Shown: in pieces, positions 53,055 through 60,565 of the stretch | Numbering within the stretch: the stretch's first letter is position 1 | Layout of the letters: each line of letters begins with the position of its first letter | DNA from: Rubrivivax sp. | GTDB taxonomy: Bacteria > Pseudomonadota > Gammaproteobacteria > Burkholderiales > Burkholderiaceae_C | Reading direction: 5' to 3' | Length of the DNA stretch: 64,000 bases | NCBI GenBank assembly: GCA_030653505.1 | Contig: JAURZK010000038.1 | Span: 124,001-188,000 of the forward strand | The notes under the pieces: generated by a model | Database searches by the model: none | The model's input: only the letters and a program-made list of their open reading frames with translations | What the model was told of the DNA's origin: nothing | Translations under genes and position numbers: made by a program

Positions 53055-54278
53055 ATGCCGCGAGGATCAGGTGAACGGGTCTATCCATCTTGGTTGCGGA
53101 AAGCGGCATGGCGTTGTTCAGCGAGGGTGGCTGGTGCTCTGCGGGAGGCTGCGGCGGTGATCGCCGCGGGTGCGGCGCTTCTTTATGCGCAGTCAGCAAT
53201 CGCCGAGACCGGCGTGACGGCGCAGAGCGTCCTCATCGGACAGAGCGTTTCCGTCACTGGGCCTCTGGGTGCCATTGGCATCGACTACAGCGAAGGATTC
53301 AAGGTCGGCCTGGAGGACGTCAACCGGCGGGGTGGTGTTCACGGCCGCAGCATCAAGCTGGTTCACATGGACGATGGCTATACCGTGCCGCGGGCGCTGG
53401 CCAACACCAAGAAGATGCTGGACGAAGACGGCGTCTTCATGCTGGTCGGCAGTCTTGGCACCCCCGGCGTCGGGGCGGTGCTGCCCTTGCTCACCGAACG
53501 CCGGGTGCCGATGTTTGCCGCATTCACCGGCGCAGACAGTTTGCGCCGCGAACACAATCGATACCTGTTCACGGTCATGGCGTCATATGGCGCTGAAGCC
53601 GAGAAGATGGTTCAGCATCTGACGACCATCGGCCACAAGTCCATAGCCGTGGCGTACCAAAACAATCCGTTTGGCAAAGATGGACTGGCGGGCGCAGAAG
53701 CTGCGCTGAAGAAGCGTCAGATGGCTCCTGTGGTCGCGGCTTCGATCGAGACGGATGCGCGCGATGCCATCGCCGCGGCGCAGACGATAGCGCGAGCCAA
53801 ACCGCAGGCGGTGCTGGTCATGATGGCCGGCAAGGCGACGATTGAGTTCACGCGCGAATTCAGAAAATTGGACACCGCTGCGCAAGTGCTGACGCTTTCG
53901 GTGGCTGACACCAATCAACTCGTGCGCGAGCTCGGACAACAGGCCGCCGGGATCGTGGTCGCCCAGACGATGCCGGCGCCGTTCCTCGAGAAGTCTCCTC
54001 TGTCGAAAGAGTTCAGAACGCTGATGAAGGCCGCCGGGAAGGATGCTCACATGGGATACGCAGCGATGACCGGGTTCGTCTCGGCCAAGGCATTCGCGAA
54101 GGCGCTGCTGCTTGCAGGCCCCGAGCCGACGCGCGAACGGTTCATCACGGCAGTCCAAAACAGCCGCAGCATGGACCTGAATGGCTATCAATTGAGCTTT
54201 GCGCCCGGCCAGCATCACGGCGGGCGCTACGTCGAGCTGACCATGATTCGCCCAGGCAAGTCGCTGTTTGTCTACTGA
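53055..54278 (+). CDS. LivK-type periplasmic binding protein
   Basis: 407 aa from ATG 53055, with an AAGGAG site 8 bases before it. Long positively charged N-region and signal peptide ending near AIAE (about residue 46). TAQSVLIGQSVSVTGPLG, DVNRRGGVHGRSIKLVHMDD and MLVGSLGTPGVGAVLPLL identify a type I binding protein. It is only distantly similar to the two tandem copies at 14-16.5 kb and has no permease genes beside it; codon use is also somewhat less GC-rich than its neighbours. May use the liv permease at 16.6-22 kb. Confidence 0.9.
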   Translation: MPRGSGERVYPSWLRKAAWRCSARVAGALREAAAVIAAGAALLYAQSAIAETGVTAQSVLIGQSVSVTGPLGAIGIDYSEGFKVGLEDVNRRGGVHGRSIKLVHMDDGYTVPRALANTKKMLDEDGVFMLVGSLGTPGVGAVLPLLTERRVPMFAAFTGADSLRREHNRYLFTVMASYGAEAEKMVQHLTTIGHKSIAVAYQNNPFGKDGLAGAEAALKKRQMAPVVAASIETDARDAIAAAQTIARAKPQAVLVMMAGKATIEFTREFRKLDTAAQVLTLSVADTNQLVRELGQQAAGIVVAQTMPAPFLEKSPLSKEFRTLMKAAGKDAHMGYAAMTGFVSAKAFAKALLLAGPEPTRERFITAVQNSRSMDLNGYQLSFAPGQHHGGRYVELTMIRPGKSLFVY

Positions 54279-54392
54279 TGAATGATCACGGCAGTCATCG
54301 AGTGTCGTCTCCGAGGTGCATCGTCGAATCACGAGAGTCGCGGGCAAGAGCTTGGCCGCGCAACCAAGGGGCGCTCTTGACGCGTCGGCTCC

Positions 54393-55313
54393 ATGGACTC
54401 GGCTGAGCGTCGCGAGTTCTCCGGGTTCGACGGCGGTTCGTGGGTTGCCGATGTTGCCGGGCCCGAGGCTGCGCCCACCGTGCTGCTGCTGCACGGCGGT
54501 GGCCAGACCCGGCATGCCTGGGGCGGCACGGCGCTGGCCATGGCGAAGGCCGGCTGGCGAACCCTCGCGCTGGACCTGCCTGGGCATGGCGAGTCGGCCT
54601 GGTCGCCGAACGGGGACTACCGCATCGAGACCCTGTCGCGCGACATGGCCCGCTTCTGCCGCACGCTGGGCTCGCCGCTCGCCCTGGTGGGTGCTTCGCT
54701 GGGCGGCATGATCAGCATGGCGATGAGCGCGCGCAGCGACGCACCGGCCATTGCCGCCCTGTCCCTGGTGGACATTGCGCCGCGCGTCGAGTCCAAGGGC
54801 GTCGACCGCATCGTCGAGTTCATGCGCGCGCATCCGGAGGGCTTCGCGACGCTGGAAGATGCTGCGCGCCACATCGCCAGCTACCGGGGCCGGCCGGTCA
54901 TGGCCCACCCGCGTGGCTTGCAGAAGAACCTGCGACTGAATCAGGCCGGACGTTGGACCTGGCACTGGGACCAACGGCTGATGAACGACGAGAACCACAA
55001 CCACCGCAACGACCCGGCGTTCTTCGAGCGCGCGCTGGAGCAGTATGCGGGCCCGCTGATGTTGGTGCGCGGCGCGCGCAGCGACGTCATCAGCCCGGAG
55101 GGTGCAGAGCAGTTCCAGCAGACGTTTCCGCAGGCCCGGTTCGTCGCGCTGGCCGGCGCCGGGCACATGGTGGCAGGCGACGCCAACGATGCTTTCACGG
55201 CCACGCTGATCGACTTCCTGCGTGAGGTCATGCCACCGTCGACGTCGGCTTCGCCGGCTTCGCCCGAGCCCGCCACCACTTTGTCAGCCGCCAACGGAGA
55301 ACGAGCGCCGTGA
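54393..55313 (+). CDS. Alpha/beta hydrolase
   Basis: 306 aa. Oxyanion segment LLLHGGGQTRHAWGG, nucleophile elbow GASLGG with S102, acid in VRGARSDVISPEG and base His in AGAGHMVAGD: a complete Ser-Asp-His triad. DLPGHGESAW is the usual family motif. Could hydrolyse an ester or thioester, or a ring-fission C-C bond. It overlaps the next acyl-CoA synthetase-like gene by four bases (GTGA), so product acid could pass directly to that protein. Substrate unknown. Confidence 0.88.
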   Translation: MDSAERREFSGFDGGSWVADVAGPEAAPTVLLLHGGGQTRHAWGGTALAMAKAGWRTLALDLPGHGESAWSPNGDYRIETLSRDMARFCRTLGSPLALVGASLGGMISMAMSARSDAPAIAALSLVDIAPRVESKGVDRIVEFMRAHPEGFATLEDAARHIASYRGRPVMAHPRGLQKNLRLNQAGRWTWHWDQRLMNDENHNHRNDPAFFERALEQYAGPLMLVRGARSDVISPEGAEQFQQTFPQARFVALAGAGHMVAGDANDAFTATLIDFLREVMPPSTSASPASPEPATTLSAANGERAP

Positions 55314-56827
55314 CCCTAAGATCCTTCAGCCTTCACGACCAGATCGAACGCAACACCCTGCTGCACGGCAATTGCACTGCCTTCGTCGCCGACGGGCAGG
55401 CCATAACCCATGCACAGTACGCTGCGCGCGCTGCCAGCCTGGCTGCTGGCTTGGCGGATGCAGGGCTCACGGCGGGCGATCGGGTCGCCATCCTGGCGCA
55501 CAACGGGCAGGCCTATGTCGACCTCATCGGCGCCGCGGCCCGTCTGGGTGCCATCGTGGTGCCGATCAATTGGCGCCTTTCCGCCGAGGAAGTGGCCTAT
55601 GTGCTGTCGGACACCACGCCCAAGCTGCTGATCGCTGCGCCGGACATGCAGCCACTGGTGGCCGGCGCCGAACTGGCAGGGGTGCGCAAGTACACCACCG
55701 GCCCCGGCGCGGATGCCGGCACGGGCTGGTCGGCGCTGGCAGGCCTGTACCTGGAGCGCGCTGCCCCGACGCCGGCGGCGATCGCTGACGATGCCGGGCT
55801 GTTGATCGTGCACACCGCCGCCGTCGGCGGGCGGCCACGCGGCGCGCTGCTGTCGCACCGCGGCTTGCTGGCCGCGGCGACCAAGTCGGTGCACGCGTGG
55901 AACCTGACTTCCGCCGACGTGCAGGTGGGTGTGCTGCCCCTGTTCCACCTCGCCGGCATCGGCATGACGCTGGCCCTGATGGCCGCCGCCGGCGCCACGG
56001 TGCTGCTGCCGCGATTCGATCCGAAGGCCGTCGTGGCACTCATCGACGAACAGCGCGGCAGCGTCATGGGTTCGTTCCCGCCGATGCTGGGCGCGGTGCT
56101 CGACGCCGCTGCGGCCGCCGGGTCCAAGCTCCTGGGCCTGCGCATCATGACGGGCATCGATGCGCCGGACACGCTGGCGCGCTTCGCCGCCGCCTGCCCG
56201 CACGCCAGCTTCTGGGTCGCCTATGGCCAGACCGAGACCTCGGGCTCGGTATCGACCTCCCCCTATGCCGACCGGCCCGGCAGCGCGGGCCTTCCGGTCG
56301 AGCAGCACACCGTGGCCGTCGTCGACGACGAAGACCGGCCCGTCGCACCAGGCATTGCCGGCGAGATCGTGGTGCGCGGGCCGATGGTCTTCAACGGCTA
56401 CTGGAACTGCGAGGCCGACAACGCCTTCACCTTCCGCGGCGGCTGGCATCACACGGGCGACATGGGCCGTTTCGACGCCGACGGCTACCTCTGGTACATC
56501 GGCCGCTCGGCAGCCAAGGAACTGATCAAGCCAGGCGGCGAAAACGTCTACCCGGCCGAGGTCGAGCGTGCGCTGCTCGAGCACCCGGCACTGAGCGAGG
56601 CGGTCGTGTTCGGGGTGCCGGACGCGCAGTGGGGCGAGGCGATCAAGGTGGTCTGCGTGCTCAAGCCCGGCCAGACGCTGGCGGCCGAGGCGCTGATCGA
56701 GTTCGTCGGCCAGCGCATCGCACGCTACAAGAAGCCCAAGCACGTCGTCTTCGTCGCCGCGCTGCCGAAGACGGCCGCCGGCAGCACCGACCGTGCGGCG
56801 GTCAAGGCCGCGCATGCCGCAGCCTGA
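55310..56827 (+). CDS. AMP-binding acyl-CoA synthetase-like protein with degenerate ATP motifs
   Basis: 505 aa, GTG start. The fold is that of class I adenylate-forming enzymes: VPINWRLSAEEVAYVL, YGQTETSGSV, GEIVVRGPMVFNGYW, WHHTGDMGRFD and GGENVYPAEVE are normal. But the ATP loop, usually T-S-G-T-T-G-x-P-K-G, reads HTAAVGGRPRG (about 168-178), and the C-terminal G-K motif reads AALPKTAAGSTDRAA, so the catalytic Lys is Ser. The hinge and CoA-half motifs remain. It may be inactive in adenylation, a thioester-forming half enzyme or a regulatory paralogue. Confidence 0.85.
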   Translation: MTLRSFSLHDQIERNTLLHGNCTAFVADGQAITHAQYAARAASLAAGLADAGLTAGDRVAILAHNGQAYVDLIGAAARLGAIVVPINWRLSAEEVAYVLSDTTPKLLIAAPDMQPLVAGAELAGVRKYTTGPGADAGTGWSALAGLYLERAAPTPAAIADDAGLLIVHTAAVGGRPRGALLSHRGLLAAATKSVHAWNLTSADVQVGVLPLFHLAGIGMTLALMAAAGATVLLPRFDPKAVVALIDEQRGSVMGSFPPMLGAVLDAAAAAGSKLLGLRIMTGIDAPDTLARFAAACPHASFWVAYGQTETSGSVSTSPYADRPGSAGLPVEQHTVAVVDDEDRPVAPGIAGEIVVRGPMVFNGYWNCEADNAFTFRGGWHHTGDMGRFDADGYLWYIGRSAAKELIKPGGENVYPAEVERALLEHPALSEAVVFGVPDAQWGEAIKVVCVLKPGQTLAAEALIEFVGQRIARYKKPKHVVFVAALPKTAAGSTDRAAVKAAHAAA

Positions 56828-56835
56828 CGGCCATG

Positions 56836-57624
56836 TCAGCCCGGTGTGCTCAGCCCGCCGTTGACGCTCAGCGTCTGGCCGGTGATGGCATCCGACTCCG
56901 GGCCGGCGAAAAACGCCGCGGCCTGGGCGATGTCGGCGCAGTGCACCGGAAACAGCATGCGCTTTCTCAGGTTGTCGATCATCCCCTGGCCGTGCGCACC
57001 GGCCAGTGCCGGCGAGCCGCCGCCCCAGCGCGGCTCGGCGTCCCAGATATAGCTCATCGCCACGGCGTTGATGCGGATGCCGTCGCGCCCGAGTTCGCGC
57101 GCCAGCACGCGGCACATCTGCATCATGCCGCCCGTGGCGCCACCGATGAAGGATTCGCCCACCGTGGCCACGCGCCCGGCATCGGTGCCGATGGCCACGA
57201 TCTTGCCGTGGCGCTGCGCGCGCATCGCCGCCGCCGCGGCCTGGATGGCGTGCGCGCGGGTCAGCCAGTGCGAACGGATGTAGGTCTCGAAGTCGGCGCC
57301 TTCCATCTCCATGAACAATTTGAAGGCCAGCGAGTCGCTGCTGGCGCCGGCGCCGCTGGCCACCAGCACGTCGAGCCGGCCGTGGCGCTGCACGATGCGC
57401 CCGACCATTGCCTGCACCGCATCGCGGTCCGTCAGGTCGGCGGCTTCGAATTCGGCGCGGCCACCGGCGCTGTGGATCTCGTCGACCACGGCTTGGCCGT
57501 TGTGGGCGTTTCGGCCGTTGACGACCACCAGTGCGCCGCGTTGCGCCAGTTCCTGCGCTGCGGCGCGGCCGATGTAGGCCGTGGCGCCGGTGACAAGGGC
57601 AATCCGATCTTGAAGCGTTTTCAT
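56836..57624 (-). CDS. Short-chain dehydrogenase-fold protein lacking the catalytic Tyr and Lys
   Basis: 262 aa. The cofactor loop TGATAYIG (12-19) is intact and the end TGQTLSVNGGLSTPG is typical. However N-N-A-G is replaced by ASGAG (about 89-93), and the Tyr-x3-Lys pair is Phe159-x3-Ala163 in SFIGGATGG. Classical SDR chemistry should therefore be lost; NAD(P) binding may persist. It faces the thiolase gene across operator site G, 20 bp upstream. Could be a structural or sensory partner, or use a different mechanism. Confidence 0.85.
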   Translation of the reverse strand: MKTLQDRIALVTGATAYIGRAAAQELAQRGALVVVNGRNAHNGQAVVDEIHSAGGRAEFEAADLTDRDAVQAMVGRIVQRHGRLDVLVASGAGASSDSLAFKLFMEMEGADFETYIRSHWLTRAHAIQAAAAAMRAQRHGKIVAIGTDAGRVATVGESFIGGATGGMMQMCRVLARELGRDGIRINAVAMSYIWDAEPRWGGGSPALAGAHGQGMIDNLRKRMLFPVHCADIAQAAAFFAGPESDAITGQTLSVNGGLSTPG

Positions 57625-57643
57625 TTTCGTCCTATCGTGTGAC

Positions 57644-57658
57644 CTAACGGTTGTTTGG
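57644..57658. promoter_or_regulatory. Predicted TetR-type operator, site G
   Basis: Plus strand CTAACGGTTGTTTGG, an exact consensus match. It lies in the 65-bp divergent spacer, 20 bp before the SDR-like gene and 32 bp before the thiolase-like gene, so binding would block both promoters. With site C, the best match in the window. Confidence 0.6.
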
Positions 57659-57689
57659 TTCTATGGCATTTTGAAGGAGTTCGAGGTCG

Positions 57690-58859
57690 ATGGGCAAACC
57701 TGAAGCGGTGATCGTCGGGGTCGCCGACGTAGCCTTAAAAGACGGCAAGGTGCTGACGCCGATGTCGGTGCTGCAACTGCAGGCACTGGCCGCGCGCGAC
57801 GCGCTGGCCGACGCCGGCATCCCGATGCGCGAGGTCGACGGCCTGCTCACGGCCGGCATGTGGGGGGTGCCCGGGCCTGGGCAACTGGCCACGGTCACGC
57901 TGTCCGAGTACCTGGGCATCGTGCCGCGTTTCGTCGACGGCACCAACATCGGCGGCTCGGCTTTCGAGGCCCATGTCGCACACGCGGCCATGGCCATCGA
58001 GGCCGGGCGCTGCGAGGTGGCGCTGATCACCTACGGCAGCCTGCAGCGCAGCGAGGCCAGCCGCAACCTGGCCGGGCGGCCTTCGGTGCTGACCATGCAG
58101 TACGAGACGCCCTGGGGCATGCCCACGCCGGTGGGCGGCTACGCGCTGGCGGCGATGCGCCACATGCACGAGTTCGGCACAACCTCGGAACACCTGGCCG
58201 AGATTGCGGTGGCCACGCGCAAGTGGGCGGCGCTGAACCCGGGCGCGACGAACCGCGGGCCGCTGTCGATCGACGACGTGCTGAAGAGCCCGATGATCTC
58301 GGACCCCTTGCACCTGCTGGACGCCTGCCTGGTCACCGACGGCGGCGGCGCCATCGTCATGACCAGCGCGGCGCACGCCAAGGCGCTGGGCCGCAAGGCC
58401 GTGCACGTGCGCGGCTACGGCGAGGCGCACACCCACTGGACCATCGCCGCGATGCCCGACCTGGCACGCCTGACGGCCGCCGAGGTGGCCGGACGCGAGG
58501 CCTTCGCGATGGCCGGCATCGGCCACGAGGCCATCGACGTGGTGGAGCTCTACGACTCGTTCACCATCACCGTGCTGCTCACGCTCGAGGCGCTGGGCTT
58601 CTGCAAGCGCGGCGAGGGCGGGGCCTTCGTCGCCGGCCAGCGCACGGCGCCGGGCGGCCCGTTCCCGCTCAACACCAACGGCGGCGGACTGTCCTACGCC
58701 CACCCCGGCATGTACGGCATCTTTTTGCTGATCGAGGCCGTGCGCCAGTTGCGCGGCGAGTGCGGCGAGCGGCAGATCAAGGATGCCGTCACCGCCCTCG
58801 TCCACGGCACCGGCGGCACGCTGTCCAGCGGCGCCACCTGCATCCTGTCCACCCGCTGA
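57690..58859 (+). CDS. Thiolase-superfamily (SCP2/Ltp2-like) protein lacking the nucleophilic Cys
   Basis: 389 aa thiolase fold. At the place of the usual catalytic C-A-S/T-G-S, residues 85-90 read TNIGGS, so there is no nucleophile; the His of YAHPGMYG (H338) is kept and the C-terminal Cys motif is replaced by GTGGTLSSGA. VVELYDSFTITVLL (284-297) carries the Tyr-Asp-Ser-Phe segment of lipid-transfer-type thiolases. The next gene is a DUF35 protein, the same pair as Ltp2-ChsH2(DUF35), which does retro-aldol cleavage in steroid side-chain degradation. I infer an aldolase rather than thiolase role. Confidence 0.85.
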   Translation: MGKPEAVIVGVADVALKDGKVLTPMSVLQLQALAARDALADAGIPMREVDGLLTAGMWGVPGPGQLATVTLSEYLGIVPRFVDGTNIGGSAFEAHVAHAAMAIEAGRCEVALITYGSLQRSEASRNLAGRPSVLTMQYETPWGMPTPVGGYALAAMRHMHEFGTTSEHLAEIAVATRKWAALNPGATNRGPLSIDDVLKSPMISDPLHLLDACLVTDGGGAIVMTSAAHAKALGRKAVHVRGYGEAHTHWTIAAMPDLARLTAAEVAGREAFAMAGIGHEAIDVVELYDSFTITVLLTLEALGFCKRGEGGAFVAGQRTAPGGPFPLNTNGGGLSYAHPGMYGIFLLIEAVRQLRGECGERQIKDAVTALVHGTGGTLSSGATCILSTR

Positions 58860-58866
58860 GCAGCAG

Positions 58867-59277
58867 ATGACCACCATGTACGACAAGCCCCTGCCTGTAG
58901 TCGACCCCGAAAGCGCACCTTACTGGTCGGCGCTGAAGGACAAGCGCCTGATCCTGAAGCGCTGCCGCGATTGCGGACGGCACCACTTCTACCCGCGCGC
59001 GCTGTGCCCGCACTGCCATTCCGACGCGTTGGACTGGGCCGACGCCCGCGGTACCGGCAGCATCTACAGCTTCACCATCGCGCGGCGCCCGGCCGGCCCG
59101 GCGTTCAAGGCCGACGCGCCCTACGTGGTGGCCGTGATCGACCTCGACGAAGGCGCGCGCATGCTGACCAACATCGTCATCGACGATGTCGAGGCGGTGC
59201 GCATCGGCCAGCGGGTGACGGTGCATTTCGACGCCGTCACCGACGACATCACGCTGCCCAAGTTCAAGCTGGCCTGA
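58867..59277 (+). CDS. DUF35/OB-fold zinc-ribbon acyl-CoA-associated protein
   Basis: 136 aa from ATG 58867, 7 bp after the thiolase stop. An N-terminal helix (PYWSALKDKRLILKRC) leads into a four-cysteine zinc ribbon, CRDCG and CPHCH, followed by an OB-fold domain (GTGSIYSFTIARRP, PYVVAVIDLDEG, IGQRVTVHFD). Such proteins bind thiolase-fold partners and their acyl-CoA substrates. Its position directly after the Cys-less thiolase supports a two-subunit enzyme. Confidence 0.9.
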   Translation: MTTMYDKPLPVVDPESAPYWSALKDKRLILKRCRDCGRHHFYPRALCPHCHSDALDWADARGTGSIYSFTIARRPAGPAFKADAPYVVAVIDLDEGARMLTNIVIDDVEAVRIGQRVTVHFDAVTDDITLPKFKLA

Positions 59278-59291
59278 CCCGGCGCGCCTGC

Positions 59292-60524
59292 ATGAACTTC
59301 GACATCGACCCCGACACCACGGCCATCGCCGAGGCCGTGCTGCGTTTCATCGAGCGCGAGGTGCTGCCGCTCGAGGCCCGGCACCAGGCCGTGCTGGGCA
59401 GCGAGCGCACCCTGTTCCAGGCCGACGGCCGCTACGTGCCCGAGGCGCTGGCGCTGCGCCGCCAAGTGCGCATGCGCTCGGCCGAACTCGGCTACTACAA
59501 CCTGTTCGGCGACGAGAAGCTCGGCGGCGCCGGCCAGGGCGCGCAGGTGATGGCCCATGTGCAGGAGGCCATCAACCACCGCTTCGGCCCAGGGCGACCG
59601 CTGATCCAGACCGTGGTGCTGCCGTCGCCCTTCACCAACGGCCTGTCGCCGGTGCTGCGCCACCTGGACGCCGGCGTCTTCGAGCGCTACCGCGACGGCA
59701 TTGCCAGCGGCGACAAGACGCTGTGCTTTGCGCTCAGCGAGCCCGACGCCGGCTCCGACGTGTTCGCGATGAAAGCCCGCGCCGTGCGCGAGGGCGATCA
59801 CTGGGTGCTCAACGGCACCAAGCAGTGGATCACCAATTCGCCCTATGCCGACCACGCCATGGTGTTCGCGCTGACCGACCCCGAGGCCGCAGCGCAGCAC
59901 AAGGGTGGCGTCACCGGTTTCTTCGTCGACACGCGCACGCCGGGCTTCTCGGTGCCGCGCCTGATCAACACCGTCGGCCACCTGGGCGGCGACACCGGCG
60001 TGGTGGCGCTGGACGGCGTGCGCGTGCGCGACGACCACCGGCTCGGCGCCGTCGGCCGCGGCCTGGCGGTCGCCATGGACGGCGTGAACGCCGGGCGCAT
60101 GGGCATGGCCGCCACCTGTCTTGGCTTGGCGCGCTGGGCGCTGGACCAGGCCATCGAATACGCCAAGGTGCGCAAGACCTCGGGCGTGCCGATCGCCGAG
60201 CATCAGGCGGTGCAGTTCATGCTGGCCGACAGCGCCATGGACATCTACGCCGCCAAGTCGATGATCCAGAACTGCGCCTGGCGCATCGACCAGGGTCTGC
60301 CGGCCACCGCGCAGGTCAGCATGGTCAAGGCCTTCTCCACCGAGATGCTGGGCCGGGTGATGGACCGCAGCATCCAGGTGCACGGCGCGATGGGCCTGAC
60401 CAACGAACTGCGCATCGAGGAAGGCTACCGCTTCGCTCGCGTGATGCGCATCCCCGACGGCACCGCCGAGATCCAGCGCCGCACCATCGCCCGCCAGTTG
60501 CTGGCCGGGCGCGACGCGCTGTAG
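59292..60524 (+). CDS. Acyl-CoA dehydrogenase (Asp in place of catalytic Glu)
   Basis: 410 aa, starting 14 bp after the DUF35 stop. LCFALSEPDAGSDVFAMKAR and WVLNGTKQWITNSPYADH are the FAD/substrate blocks; YAKVRKTSGVPIAEHQAVQF and QVHGAMGLTNELRIEEGYRF are C-terminal. At the catalytic position the motif reads IPDGTAEIQRR, so Asp replaces the usual Glu of Y/G-E-G-T. An Asp could still act as base, or another residue may serve. Same operon as the Cys-less thiolase. Confidence 0.9.
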   Translation: MNFDIDPDTTAIAEAVLRFIEREVLPLEARHQAVLGSERTLFQADGRYVPEALALRRQVRMRSAELGYYNLFGDEKLGGAGQGAQVMAHVQEAINHRFGPGRPLIQTVVLPSPFTNGLSPVLRHLDAGVFERYRDGIASGDKTLCFALSEPDAGSDVFAMKARAVREGDHWVLNGTKQWITNSPYADHAMVFALTDPEAAAQHKGGVTGFFVDTRTPGFSVPRLINTVGHLGGDTGVVALDGVRVRDDHRLGAVGRGLAVAMDGVNAGRMGMAATCLGLARWALDQAIEYAKVRKTSGVPIAEHQAVQFMLADSAMDIYAAKSMIQNCAWRIDQGLPATAQVSMVKAFSTEMLGRVMDRSIQVHGAMGLTNELRIEEGYRFARVMRIPDGTAEIQRRTIARQLLAGRDAL

Positions 60525-60565
60525 GCGGCGCTCGCCGAACGCCGTCTCGAAACGGTAGGTCCCAC

